From: Paucidesulfovibrio sp036541255
Lineage (GTDB): Bacteria > Desulfobacterota > Desulfovibrionia > Desulfovibrionales > Desulfovibrionaceae
Length of the DNA stretch: 64,000 nucleotides
Assembly: GCA_036541255.1 (NCBI GenBank)
Contig: JAZHDD010000067.1
Coordinates: 66,666 to 130,665, forward strand
Reading direction: 5' to 3'
Position numbers and translations under genes: made by a program
The notes under the pieces: generated by a model
Seen by the model: the letters and a program-made list of their open reading frames with translations, nothing else
What the model was told of the DNA's origin: nothing
Databases searched by the model: none
In this document: positions 33,826-42,243 of the stretch, one piece after another
Layout: every line of letters starts with the position of its first letter
Numbering within the stretch: position 1 is the stretch's first letter

Positions 33826-35157
33826 CTACTTGAGCTGTTCGCGGCGCGCGTAGTCCTTCACGAACTGGATGGCCCCGTCATAGTCCAGGACCTCGCCCGA
33901 AATCTGGGCCTTGAGCAGAGTGTCGCGGATCAGGCCTACCTGTGGGCCGGGCTTGAGGCCCGTGGCCTGCATGATCTCGTTGCCGTTCAGGAACGGTTCC
34001 AGGGTCTCTTCCGGAATGTCGGCCCGCTCCAGCATTTTCAGGTTGTGGTTCAGCTCGCGATAGGAGCCGCCGCGCGCCTTGATGTCCGCGCGGACCATTT
34101 CCATGATGCGCGGGTATTCGTCCAGGGCCTTGAAGCGGCGGATGCCCTTGTCCGTGAGCATGAAGTGGGGCCGCATGTGGTTTTTGATCAGGTTGCAGAC
34201 CAGATCGATATCTTCTGGTTCAAAGCGCAGCCGGTTCATGATCTTGCGGGTGATGCGCGCGCCCACGCGGTGGTGCTGGTAAAAGGTCCACTGGTCCTCG
34301 AAATACTCGGCGGTGAACAGCTTGCCCACGTCGTGGAACAGGCAGGCCAGTGTGCCGAACCAATCGTAGGGCAGTTCCTCGGGATAGTGGCGCATTACGT
34401 CCAGGGTGTGCTGGAAAACCGTTTCCTCGCCCGCTTCCGGGTTCTTGATCTGCTTGACGCGCGAAAGCGCGGCCACTTCCGGGATCAGGCCGTGCAGGAT
34501 CTGCGAGTCAAAGAGGTAATGCACGAACTGCCACATGGTCTCGGCCTCGACCTTGCGCCATTCGTCCATGATGTCGGTCATGGACACGTAGTCCAGCACG
34601 CGGCGCGCGCCGCGCACGATGGCCAGCCAGGAGTTGGGCTCGATGGGCAGCTGGAAGTTGGCGGCGAAACGCAGGGCACGCACGGCCAGCAGATAGTCGC
34701 GCTTCAGGGTCTCGTCCGGAATGCCCAGAAAGCGCACCTGTCCCTCGCTGAAGTCCGCGAAACCGTCCAGGGTCTCCACTGCGGAAGGGATGTACGGGCA
34801 GACCGAGGAAAGGGGCACCTCTCCGCGTTGCTCCAACTTCTTCATCAGCCGGGGCGTGAGCCGGGTCACGCACTCTTCCGGGTGCGCGTCCGTGATCACC
34901 TGGGACTGGTAGAAGTAATACGTGGAGTCGCCTTCCTTGATTATGCCGCACACGCTGGGCTCATTGGAGGGCTTGACGTTCGGGAACAGGCGCGAGAGCT
35001 CCTCGAAGTCCATTTCCGTGCTGATGTCTATTTCAGGCTTGGCCGCGTCGGTTTCGAGGGTCTGCTCCTGCAGACGGGCGTTGATGACATAGGCGTCGTA
35101 GCCGTTGCGCATGATGGTTTTGCAAAAGCCCACGGCGTCTTTGAAAGGCTGGCTCAT
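33826..35157 (-). CDS. HD-domain protein related to the tRNA nucleotidyltransferase/poly(A) polymerase family
   Basis: A 443-residue soluble protein. The N-terminal 190 residues resemble the head of CCA-adding/poly(A) polymerases (DISTEMDFEELSRLFPNV, then RDYLLAVRALRFAANF of the RNA-binding helices), but the catalytic GGxVRD and acidic pair are not seen. The middle is an HD phosphohydrolase: His in FQHTLDVM, the HD pair in LFHDVGKLFTAEYF, and histidines in YQHHRVGARIT. It probably keeps HD phosphatase or nuclease activity while having lost nucleotide addition. The start at 35157 follows GGAGGAG. It sits just downstream of pyrC. Confidence 0.78.
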   Translation of the reverse strand: MSQPFKDAVGFCKTIMRNGYDAYVINARLQEQTLETDAAKPEIDISTEMDFEELSRLFPNVKPSNEPSVCGIIKEGDSTYYFYQSQVITDAHPEECVTRLTPRLMKKLEQRGEVPLSSVCPYIPSAVETLDGFADFSEGQVRFLGIPDETLKRDYLLAVRALRFAANFQLPIEPNSWLAIVRGARRVLDYVSMTDIMDEWRKVEAETMWQFVHYLFDSQILHGLIPEVAALSRVKQIKNPEAGEETVFQHTLDVMRHYPEELPYDWFGTLACLFHDVGKLFTAEYFEDQWTFYQHHRVGARITRKIMNRLRFEPEDIDLVCNLIKNHMRPHFMLTDKGIRRFKALDEYPRIMEMVRADIKARGGSYRELNHNLKMLERADIPEETLEPFLNGNEIMQATGLKPGPQVGLIRDTLLKAQISGEVLDYDGAIQFVKDYARREQLK

Positions 35158-35209
35158 GTATTCTCCTCCGGATGGATCGCTCGGATGGTTTTCGTGTTCG
35201 TTGGAGGAA

Positions 35210-36478
35210 TCATACAATGTTTTTGCCCGCAAGGAAATGAAACTTCACGCGTCCCCGCAGCGGGCGGCCCAAAAGCGGCGTGTTTTTGCTCTTGGAACGC
35301 AGGCTTTCCGCGGTAACCATCCATTCCTCCATGGGGTCGAAAAGCAGGAAGTCCGCCGGGTCGCCGGGCCGGAAGGCGTTCAGGGGCAGACCGAAGCGGG
35401 TGCAGGGCGCCGTGCTCCAGGCGCGCACAAAGGATTCCTCGGACAGCGCGCCCTTGCTCACAAGCCCCCAGGTCACGGACAGGGCCGTATCCAGGCCGGT
35501 GATGCCGCAGGGGGCGAAGTCGAATTCCACTTCCTTTTCGTGGGCGGCGTGGGGTGCGTGGTCTGTGGCCAGCATGTCGATGACGCCGCTTTCCAGTGCT
35601 TCCAGCACGGCCCGCCGGTCCGCCTCGGTGCGCAGGGGCGGGTTGACCTTGGCGTTGGTGTCGTAGTCCACGATCTCGTTTTCGGTCAGGGTCAGGTAGT
35701 GCGGGCAGGTTTCCGCGGTCACGTCCACGCCTCGCGCCTTGGCCCAGGCAATGAGGTCCACGGATTTCTTGCAGGAGATGTGCGCCAGATGGATGGGCAG
35801 ATTCAGGTATTCGGCCAGCAGGATGTCGCGGGCCACCTGGATGGCTTCGGCCGCGTCGGGCTGTGCCGGGATGCCCATGCGGCCCGAGACCTCGCCTTCG
35901 TTGGCTCCCGCTCCCACGGCCATGTATGGGTCCTCGCAATGGTCAATGACCACCTTGCCGAAATCCGAGGCGTATTCCATGGCCCGGCGGAAGAGCTCGC
36001 TGTTTTCCACGGGCCGTCCGTCATTGGAAAAGGCCACGCAGCCCGCGTCGGCCAGCTCGCCCATGGGCGCGAGCTCCTTGCCCAAAAGGCCCCGCGTCAG
36101 CGCGCCGATGGGGAACAGGCGCGGCCCGTGCGGCCATGCTTCCTGCGCCTTTTCCAGCATCAGGTCCGTGACGTTGGCCTTGTCGTTGACCGGGTCGGTG
36201 TTGGCCATGCACATGATGTTGGCAAAGCCGCCGTGGGCGGCCGCGCCCAGGCCCGAGGCGATGTCCTCCTTCCATTCGAAGCCGGGCTCGCGCAAATGCA
36301 CATGCACGTCCGTGAGCGAGGGCAGCAGGGTCAGGCCCCCGGCGTCGACGATCTCGGCGGCCTTGCCCGGAGCCTTGCCCGCGGGCAGCAGTTCCAGAAT
36401 GGCGCCGTCCTTGACCAGCAGGTCCACATTGCGCCCCTGGTGGCGGGCGTTTTTGACGATCAGATCGGGAGCGGACAT
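35210..36478 (-). CDS. pyrC: Dihydroorotase
   Basis: A 422-residue zinc amidohydrolase of the class I dihydroorotase type, closing carbamoyl-aspartate to dihydroorotate. Metal-binding DVHVHLREPGFE, His of IDHCED, HLAHISC and the catalytic Asp of ATDHAPHA are all visible. It directly abuts pyrB (no gap), a common arrangement in which the two consecutive pyrimidine enzymes are coupled. All key residues are intact, so it is the active form, not a PyrC-like pseudo-dihydroorotase. Confidence 0.95.
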   Translation of the reverse strand: MSAPDLIVKNARHQGRNVDLLVKDGAILELLPAGKAPGKAAEIVDAGGLTLLPSLTDVHVHLREPGFEWKEDIASGLGAAAHGGFANIMCMANTDPVNDKANVTDLMLEKAQEAWPHGPRLFPIGALTRGLLGKELAPMGELADAGCVAFSNDGRPVENSELFRRAMEYASDFGKVVIDHCEDPYMAVGAGANEGEVSGRMGIPAQPDAAEAIQVARDILLAEYLNLPIHLAHISCKKSVDLIAWAKARGVDVTAETCPHYLTLTENEIVDYDTNAKVNPPLRTEADRRAVLEALESGVIDMLATDHAPHAAHEKEVEFDFAPCGITGLDTALSVTWGLVSKGALSEESFVRAWSTAPCTRFGLPLNAFRPGDPADFLLFDPMEEWMVTAESLRSKSKNTPLLGRPLRGRVKFHFLAGKNIV

Positions 36479-37408
36479 CTATTTGGCCTCCTTGCGGGTC
36501 AGGATCAAGAAGAGCATGGCCATGCGCACGGCCACGCCGCTGGCCACCTGGTTCAACACCAGGCTGCCCGGGCTGTCGGCCAGCACCGAGCTGATTTCCA
36601 TGCCCCGGTTCATGGGGCCGGGATGCAGGATGCGCACGTCCTTGGACGCATGCTCCAGGTGGCGGGGCGACAGACAGTACAGCCGCGAGTATTCGCGCAG
36701 GTCGGGCAGCAGGCCGTCCTGCTGGCGCTCCAGTTGGAGCCGCAGGCACATGATCGCGTCCACACCGCGCACGGCCTCGTTCAGGTCGGTGTAAACCTCC
36801 ACGGGCCAGGAGCGCACCGCCGGGGGCAGCAGGGTCCGGGGCGCGCAGAAGCGCACCTTGGCCCCGAGCATGTTGAGCATGATCAGGTTGGAGCGGGCCA
36901 CGCGGCTGTGTGCGATGTCGCCCAGGATGAGCACGGTCTTGCCCGTGAAGTCGTCCCAGCGTTCCCAGAGCGTGAAGCCGTCCAGCAGGGCCTGTGTGGG
37001 GTGGGCGTGGCGGCCGTCGCCCGCATTGAGCACGCCGCAGTTCAGCCGCTCGGCCAGAAATTTGGCCGCCCCGCTCACGGAATGGCGCAGCACGATGGCG
37101 TCCGGGGCCATGGCCTGAAGCGTCAGGGCCGTATCCTTGAGGGTCTCGCCCTTTTGCAGGCTGCTCATGTTCTTGGAAAGGGAAAAAGTGTCGGCCGAGA
37201 GCCGCTTGCCCGCCACGTCGAACGAGGTCTTGGTGCGCGTGCTCGGTTCCGCGAAAAAGAGAATCACGCTCTTGCCCTTGAGCGTGGGGACCTTTTTCAC
37301 GGGCCGTTCGTTGATCTCGCGGAAGTATTGCGCCGTCTCGAAGACGTGCACCACTTCGTCGCGCGAGAGCTGGCTGATGTCCAAAAGGTCTTTGTGCCGC
37401 CATTGCAT
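36479..37408 (-). CDS. pyrB: Aspartate carbamoyltransferase catalytic subunit
   Basis: A 309-residue enzyme making carbamoyl-aspartate, the first committed step of pyrimidine synthesis. It has the carbamoyl-phosphate loop EPSTRTKTSF, the active-site KGET (SSLQKGETLKDT), HPTQALLDGF and LHPGPMNRG. No pyrI regulatory subunit gene is adjacent, so activity may depend on a PyrB-PyrC complex as in other bacteria with this arrangement. The start at 37408 has a weak ribosome-binding site (GAGGACACCC). It lies 71 bases after the amidohydrolase gene. Confidence 0.95.
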   Translation of the reverse strand: MQWRHKDLLDISQLSRDEVVHVFETAQYFREINERPVKKVPTLKGKSVILFFAEPSTRTKTSFDVAGKRLSADTFSLSKNMSSLQKGETLKDTALTLQAMAPDAIVLRHSVSGAAKFLAERLNCGVLNAGDGRHAHPTQALLDGFTLWERWDDFTGKTVLILGDIAHSRVARSNLIMLNMLGAKVRFCAPRTLLPPAVRSWPVEVYTDLNEAVRGVDAIMCLRLQLERQQDGLLPDLREYSRLYCLSPRHLEHASKDVRILHPGPMNRGMEISSVLADSPGSLVLNQVASGVAVRMAMLFLILTRKEAK

Positions 37409-37479
37409 ATGGGTGTCCTCTGCGGGTTGATTGCCGTGCGGGGCGGCCTGCCCCGCGCTCGTCGCAAAAAAAGTTGCCT

Positions 37480-38649
37480 CTATGGCTGCCCCACGCAGTC
37501 AAAGGCCTGAAGCACCTTGTCCGGCACCACGCTCCAGCGCGCGGCCTTGCCCGGCTCCATGCTGCCGAGCCGGTCTGCCCTGCCCAGGGCCGTTGCGCCG
37601 TTGCGCGTGAGCAGGGCCAGTCCCTGTTCCAGGTCCAGGTCCGCCCGCAATCCGGCCTTGAGGTGCAGCAGCTCGTTCCAGACGTTCAGGTCGTCGTTGG
37701 AACAGAGCCCGTCCGTGCCCAGGCAGCAGTTCACTCCCGAGGCCAGCAGTTTTTCCCAGGGCGCACGGCCTTCGCCGATATACTCGTTGCTGCGCGGGCA
37801 CAAACAGACATTGGTTCCGGTGCGATGCAGAATCTCGATGTCCGCGTCGTTGACCGTGACGCAGTGCACGGCCAGGGTGCCGCTGTCCAATAGGCCCAGT
37901 TGCCGGGCATATTCCGTGGGTGTGCAGCGCGGCGGCTGGAAGTTGTGCAGGGAAATATTGGCCCGCTCCAGCATGTCCCAAAACTCGATGTGTTCGCCCA
38001 TGAGTATGCGGCTTTCTTCCTCGTTTTCGGCAAGATGCAGGGAAAAGGGCCTGTTCCGTCGCGCGTTTGCGGCCTTGCCCCGGCGCAGGGTCTCGGGGTG
38101 CGTGGAATAGAAGGCGTGGCCCGCCGCAGCCAGAACGCCAAGCTCATATTCTCCGGCGGGTACGAATTCGGCTTCGGGCGCGGGCGGATCAAATCTGATC
38201 AACTCATGGAAGGAGACGAAAAAAAGGCCGGAATCGTCGAGAATCCCGGCCACCGGCTGTGCGTTTCGGGTGGAGATGTTTCCGATCAGGGCCGTGCCGT
38301 CCTGGCGCATCTCCCGGCAAAGCCTGGCGGTCAGCTCCTGGTCCATGGCGTACATCTCATGGGTGATGAGGCTTTTGATCCAGGCGGTGAACCCCAGACC
38401 CCGGGCAACCTTGCCCTTGAGGTGGCTCATTTCCAGATGAGCGTGGGCGTTGACCACGCCGGGGCAGACAGTGGCCTGCCCCAGGTCCAGGACCGGGCCG
38501 GAAAAGCCTCTTCCCAGCTCGGACCACGCGCCAACCCGCACAATAAAACGGCCATCGTGAACGATGGCCGCATCGCGTATAGGTTCTTGGCCGGGCACCA
38601 TGGTCAGGAGCCGGGCCGCATGAACGATCGAAAGAGTGTTCGTCTTCAT
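37480..38649 (-). CDS. Amidohydrolase, deaminase type (possibly aminodeoxyfutalosine deaminase)
   Basis: A 389-residue metal-dependent amidohydrolase of the ATZ/TRZ-SsnA deaminase group. It has the metal motif VNAHAHLEMSH, His of SLHLAENEEE, HCVTVND, and the catalytic Asp in LGTDGLCSNDD. In this subfamily members deaminate S-adenosylhomocysteine, methylthioadenosine or 6-amino-6-deoxyfutalosine; the last (MqnX) is used for menaquinone in many deltaproteobacteria. I favour MqnX weakly, because no other mqn gene is here. It lies upstream of pyrB-pyrC in the same direction. Confidence 0.75.
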   Translation of the reverse strand: MKTNTLSIVHAARLLTMVPGQEPIRDAAIVHDGRFIVRVGAWSELGRGFSGPVLDLGQATVCPGVVNAHAHLEMSHLKGKVARGLGFTAWIKSLITHEMYAMDQELTARLCREMRQDGTALIGNISTRNAQPVAGILDDSGLFFVSFHELIRFDPPAPEAEFVPAGEYELGVLAAAGHAFYSTHPETLRRGKAANARRNRPFSLHLAENEEESRILMGEHIEFWDMLERANISLHNFQPPRCTPTEYARQLGLLDSGTLAVHCVTVNDADIEILHRTGTNVCLCPRSNEYIGEGRAPWEKLLASGVNCCLGTDGLCSNDDLNVWNELLHLKAGLRADLDLEQGLALLTRNGATALGRADRLGSMEPGKAARWSVVPDKVLQAFDCVGQP

Positions 38650-38771
38650 GGTTTGCCTAATCGTGGAGCATAGCTTTTTTTGGGCAGGATGAAAAGGTTT
38701 GGCAGGTGGTTTTTCCCGGTGCGGAAATGCGTTATGCAGAGGGTGAAGATATCTGCAACACAGGGGCGCGC

Positions 38772-39068
38772 ATGAAGCGAATTCTTTTTTTTACCGGAGT
38801 GTTATGCTTTTTTGTGGTCCTTGCCGTGTCGCCTCCTTGCCCTGCGGCTGAACCGGTCGCCGCGAACTTTGCGGCAGCGCAGGCGGACAATGCCGTTTGC
38901 CTGCTGGCGGGCAAGGGGTGCTGCTCCTGGCACGGCGGACAGTGCGGCTGCTCCCAGGGGCGAGTGGTCTGCTGCGACGGTTCCATGAGTCCCACCTGCC
39001 GCTGCCGCGCGGATGATCGGCCTGATATTCCAACGTGCAAGCCGGAGGGCGACGATGAATACCGATAA
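38772..39068 (+). CDS. Cysteine-rich exported protein
   Basis: A 98-residue protein with a Sec signal peptide (MKRILFFTGVLCFFVVLAV, cleavage near CPAAEP). A compact domain follows with ten cysteines (CLLAGKGCCSWHGGQCGCSQ, VVCCDG, TCRC). The spacing suggests disulfide bonding or metal binding in the periplasm. No named family is recognised. Its last 14 bases overlap the start of the DUF169 gene, which suggests translational coupling and perhaps a shared role. The ATG at 38772 has no strong ribosome-binding site. Confidence 0.7.
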   Translation: MKRILFFTGVLCFFVVLAVSPPCPAAEPVAANFAAAQADNAVCLLAGKGCCSWHGGQCGCSQGRVVCCDGSMSPTCRCRADDRPDIPTCKPEGDDEYR

Positions 39069-39876
39069 GCTCCAGGGGTTTCTGGACGTGCTCGGTCTGG
39101 ACGAGCAGCCCATGGGCATGGCCTATGAACGCAAGTGTCCCGAAGGCGGCAACGCCCCCAGGGAATGCGACATGCCCAGCTTGGAGGACGAGCAGGCAGG
39201 CACAGCGGATTTCCGGGGCGTGTTCGAAAATTTTTCCTGCGTGTTCAAGCATATCTGGATTCTGCGCCGCAAGGGCGATCCGGCCTGGTTCAACCCGGGC
39301 CGGTGCGGCTGCATGGGCGCGGCGCAGTATCTCGGCTTTCGCAAGGGCCCGTTTCGCTTCGTGGCCCATTACGTAAGCACGGGCATGCCGCATGTGGAAG
39401 GCGAGTGCTATACGGATTCGCCCGAATCCTTTGACGTCCTGTACGCGGCCATGGACCCCCAGCCCGCTCCCGCGCCCTATTGCGTGTTCCGCAGACTCTC
39501 GGATTATCCGAGCGGGACCCGCCCCGAACTGGTGACCTTTTTTGCCCGGCCCGAGGTCATGAGCGGCCTGCATCAGTACATCACCTTCCTGACCTGCGAC
39601 GCCGAAAGCGTGGCCTCGCCCTGGGGTTCAGGTTGCAGTACGCTCGTGACCTGGCCCCTGCTGTACCGGCGACGCGGACAGACGCGGGCCGTGCTCGGCG
39701 GTTGGGACCCCTCCATGCGCAAACTTCTCAAGACCGACGAGCTGTTTCTCACCGTGCCCCTGCACCTGTATGAGCAGATGGTGGAGCGTTGGCATGAATC
39801 CTTCCTGGGAGGGGCGCGCTGGCAGGCCCAGCGCAAGAAGATCGAGCGCAGCAAAAAGGTCTGGGGCGAAGTTTAG
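39055..39876 (+). CDS. DUF169-family protein
   Basis: A 273-residue soluble protein of the DUF169 type, with LDEQPMGMAYE near the N-terminus, GCMGAAQYLGF and a later PLLYRRRGQTRAVLGGWDPSMR segment. Several Cys (KCPEG, ECDMP, FSCVF, RCGCMG, LTCDAES, GCSTL) could bind a metal or Fe-S centre. Family members are frequent in anaerobes and methanogens; biochemical role is unknown. The ATG at 39055 follows GGAGGGC inside the previous gene. No terminator follows except the degenerate hairpin repeat. Confidence 0.82.
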   Translation: MNTDKLQGFLDVLGLDEQPMGMAYERKCPEGGNAPRECDMPSLEDEQAGTADFRGVFENFSCVFKHIWILRRKGDPAWFNPGRCGCMGAAQYLGFRKGPFRFVAHYVSTGMPHVEGECYTDSPESFDVLYAAMDPQPAPAPYCVFRRLSDYPSGTRPELVTFFARPEVMSGLHQYITFLTCDAESVASPWGSGCSTLVTWPLLYRRRGQTRAVLGGWDPSMRKLLKTDELFLTVPLHLYEQMVERWHESFLGGARWQAQRKKIERSKKVWGEV

Positions 39877-39900
39877 GGACAGAGAAAAAAAGAAGAAGTT

Positions 39901-39933
39901 GCCTTTGGCGGCCAGTGGGCCGAGGCCCCCGGG
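39901..39933. repeat. Degenerate copy of the GCCTCCGGCGGCC-type repeat
   Basis: GCCTTTGGCGGCCAGTGGGCCGAGGCCCCCGGG, shown here in outline, resembles the first part of the repeat at 33714-33748, with the stem reduced to GGGCC/GGCCC. It fills the gap between the convergent DUF169 and radical-SAM genes and may stop transcription. Confidence 0.45.
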
Positions 39934-39944
39934 AAAAGAGGTCG

Positions 39945-40982
39945 CTATTTCGACAGGATGCCGAACCGTTGTCCGTCATGCTGTTGGATTGTGATTCCGG
40001 CTTTGCGCCAGGCTTGGCGCAGCTCCGCTCCGTGGCCCATGACCTCCCCGGAAAAGCGCCTGGGCGCGAACAGGATGTTCGGGCCGGGGCCGAGGTTCGC
40101 GGCCCGCGCGCGGACATGGTCGAACAGGGCCAGGGAACGCACCATCTGGCCCAGAGCCGGATGCCAGGGACCGTCCAGAATGGCCGGGAGCAGGTCCGGC
40201 TCGGGGTGCAGACCGATGCGGATCACCGGAATGTTTCGGCTCCAGAGCGCGCCAAGGGCTGCGGCCAGTTCCTGGCGCGTCCGGGCCAGACTCCAGGGGC
40301 GGTAGGTCTTTTCGCGCCATTGCCGGGCCAGGAGCGTGCCATCGATGACCAGGCAGGGGTAGAGCCGCACGGCCTCGGGCTGCAGGGCCAGGGTCCGGGC
40401 CACATCACGCTGGAAGGTTCCGGGCTGGTCTCCGGGCAGGCCCGGCATGAGCTGGACGCCAAGGTCGAGCCCGGCAACGCGCACGTTTTCGCAGCCCTGA
40501 AGGGCTGTCTCCGAATCATATCCCCGGCCCGAGGCCCGCAGGGCAGCGGAGTCGAAGCTCTGGATGCCCAGCTCGACCATGTCCAGGCCCAGCCCTTTGA
40601 GCCGGGCGAGCATTGCCGGGTCGGTGTGGTCGGGTCGGGTGGAACAGCGCACGCGGACCACAAGACCGCTGGCGCGGTGGAGAGCGGCCAGTTTCAGGAA
40701 GCGTTCGGGCCATGGTTCGGGCAGTGCCGTGAACGTGCCGCCGTAGAAAGCCAGCTCCAGCGTTCTGGTGGAGGCGTTCAGGGCAACTTGTTCCAGGTGG
40801 GCGCGCAGGCTTTCATAGTGCGTTTCCAGGGGCTGTGCCGTCTGTCCGGTCTGGAGATGCTGGCCGCAAAAGGCGCAGCGGTGCGGACAGCCCGCAAAGG
40901 GAAGAAAAACGGGCCGCATTTGCGGCCCGTACTGTTTGCGGTCCGTAAGCGGGTCGGGATGGGCGAAGCGGATCAGTCGCAT
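39945..40982 (-). CDS. Radical SAM protein, Elp3/YhcC-like
   Basis: A 345-residue radical-SAM enzyme. The cluster ligands are the three cysteines of GCPHRCAFCGQ. Typical TIM-barrel motifs follow (AFYGGTFTALP, ELGIQSFD, QLMPGLPGDQP). The C-terminal region (VIRIGLHPEPDLL, MGHGAELRQ) matches the Elp3-type/oxygen-independent coproporphyrinogen-like COG1243 group without an acetyltransferase domain. The substrate is unknown; tRNA modification is possible. It follows the WbpE-like aminotransferase by 14 bases, but there is no obvious functional link to glycan synthesis. Confidence 0.8.
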   Translation of the reverse strand: MRLIRFAHPDPLTDRKQYGPQMRPVFLPFAGCPHRCAFCGQHLQTGQTAQPLETHYESLRAHLEQVALNASTRTLELAFYGGTFTALPEPWPERFLKLAALHRASGLVVRVRCSTRPDHTDPAMLARLKGLGLDMVELGIQSFDSAALRASGRGYDSETALQGCENVRVAGLDLGVQLMPGLPGDQPGTFQRDVARTLALQPEAVRLYPCLVIDGTLLARQWREKTYRPWSLARTRQELAAALGALWSRNIPVIRIGLHPEPDLLPAILDGPWHPALGQMVRSLALFDHVRARAANLGPGPNILFAPRRFSGEVMGHGAELRQAWRKAGITIQQHDGQRFGILSK

Positions 40983-40996
40983 CCCGGGTCCGGCCT

Positions 40997-42127
40997 TCAG
41001 CGGGTCAGCGCGGCGCAGATCGCGGCCTGGTCCGCCTCGCTCAGATAAGGGTGCATGGGCAGGCTGAAGATGCGTGCGCCTGCGGCCTCGCTCACGGGCA
41101 TGTCGCCCTGGCCGTAGCCCAGATTCGCGTAGGCGCCCTGCAAATGCAGGGGTTTGGGATAGTAAATGGCCGTGGGAATGCCCTCGGCCTGGAGCGCGGC
41201 CTGGAGCGCGGAGCGATGCGCGGTATCGCGGGCCTGGACCGAATACTGGGCCCAGACGCTGGTCATGCCGTCCGGGATTACGGGCAGAATCAACCCGCTG
41301 TTTTCGAGCTTTTCGTTGTAGCGGGCGGCGACCTTGTTGCGCAGTTCGATCTCTTCGCTGAAGATGGCCAGCTTGGGCAGCATGATGGCGGCCTGGAGCG
41401 TGTCCATGCGGGCGTTCAGGCCGATGCGCACGTTTTCGTATTTGTCTTCGGCACTTTGGCCGTGCACGCGCAACGAGTGCATCACGCCCTGAATCTCGTC
41501 CGAGTCGGTGAAGCACATGCCGCCGTCACCGTAACAGCCCAGGGGCTTGGCCGGGAAGAACGAAGTGCAGGCCACGTCGCCCAGGGCCGCGGTGCGGGTG
41601 CCCTTGTAGGTCGCGCCAAAGGACTGGGCTCCGTCCACGATGACCTTCAGGCCGTTGTCCCGTGCGATCTTCAGAATGGCGTCATAGTCGGCGGGCAGGC
41701 CGAAGAGGTCCACGGGCATGACGGCCCGGGCCTGGAGTTCGGGCCGCGCAATGGCGAGGTCGTGAATGGCCGCGTCGAGTTTGGCCGGGTCCATGTTGTA
41801 GGTGGCCGGGTCGATGTCCACGAAAACCGGGGTTGCGCCCACCAGGGCGATGGTCTCGGCTGTGGCCATGAAGGTGAAAGGCGAGGTGAACACGGCGTGG
41901 CCCGGTCCGATGCCCAGGGCCATCAGGGCCAGCATCAGGGCGTCCGTTCCCGAGCCGCAGGAAAGCGCATGCTTGGTGCCGGCAAAGGTTGCGGCTTTTT
42001 GCTCGAATTCGCGCAGTTCCGGCCCCATGATATATTGACCGTGTGCCAGTACGTTCTGGATGTTCTGATTGACCTCGTCCTGGATGCGGGCGAATTGGGT
42101 CTTCAGGTCGATGAAAGGAATGCCCAT
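40997..42127 (-). CDS. DegT/DnrJ/EryC1/StrS aminotransferase, WbpE-like
   Basis: A 376-residue PLP enzyme of the nucleotide-sugar aminotransferase family. The N-terminus PFIDLKTQ, HGQYIMGPEL, SCGSGTDALMLALMA and the PLP lysine in SFFPAKPLGCYGDGG are close to WbpE, which aminates C3 of UDP-GlcNAcA in O-antigen pathways. It is full length. It stands leftward at the edge of the glycan region, opposite the asnB-pgl run, suggesting a role in making an amino sugar for the same polymer. The substrate is inferred by similarity only. Confidence 0.85.
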   Translation of the reverse strand: MGIPFIDLKTQFARIQDEVNQNIQNVLAHGQYIMGPELREFEQKAATFAGTKHALSCGSGTDALMLALMALGIGPGHAVFTSPFTFMATAETIALVGATPVFVDIDPATYNMDPAKLDAAIHDLAIARPELQARAVMPVDLFGLPADYDAILKIARDNGLKVIVDGAQSFGATYKGTRTAALGDVACTSFFPAKPLGCYGDGGMCFTDSDEIQGVMHSLRVHGQSAEDKYENVRIGLNARMDTLQAAIMLPKLAIFSEEIELRNKVAARYNEKLENSGLILPVIPDGMTSVWAQYSVQARDTAHRSALQAALQAEGIPTAIYYPKPLHLQGAYANLGYGQGDMPVSEAAGARIFSLPMHPYLSEADQAAICAALTR

Positions 42128-42243
42128 GCGCTATCCTTGATTTTTCCCCGCGAACGGGGGTTGGTGGTTGAAGCGGATGCTCCCAACGGGTTGGCGGTAG
42201 CGGTTTTTGCGCTGCCGCGCAAGAGGAGGAGCTTGCTTCCGGG

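Noticed and set aside
35105..37510. 801-codon plus-strand frame opposite pyrC-pyrB
   Set aside because: Shadow frame covering two well-supported genes.
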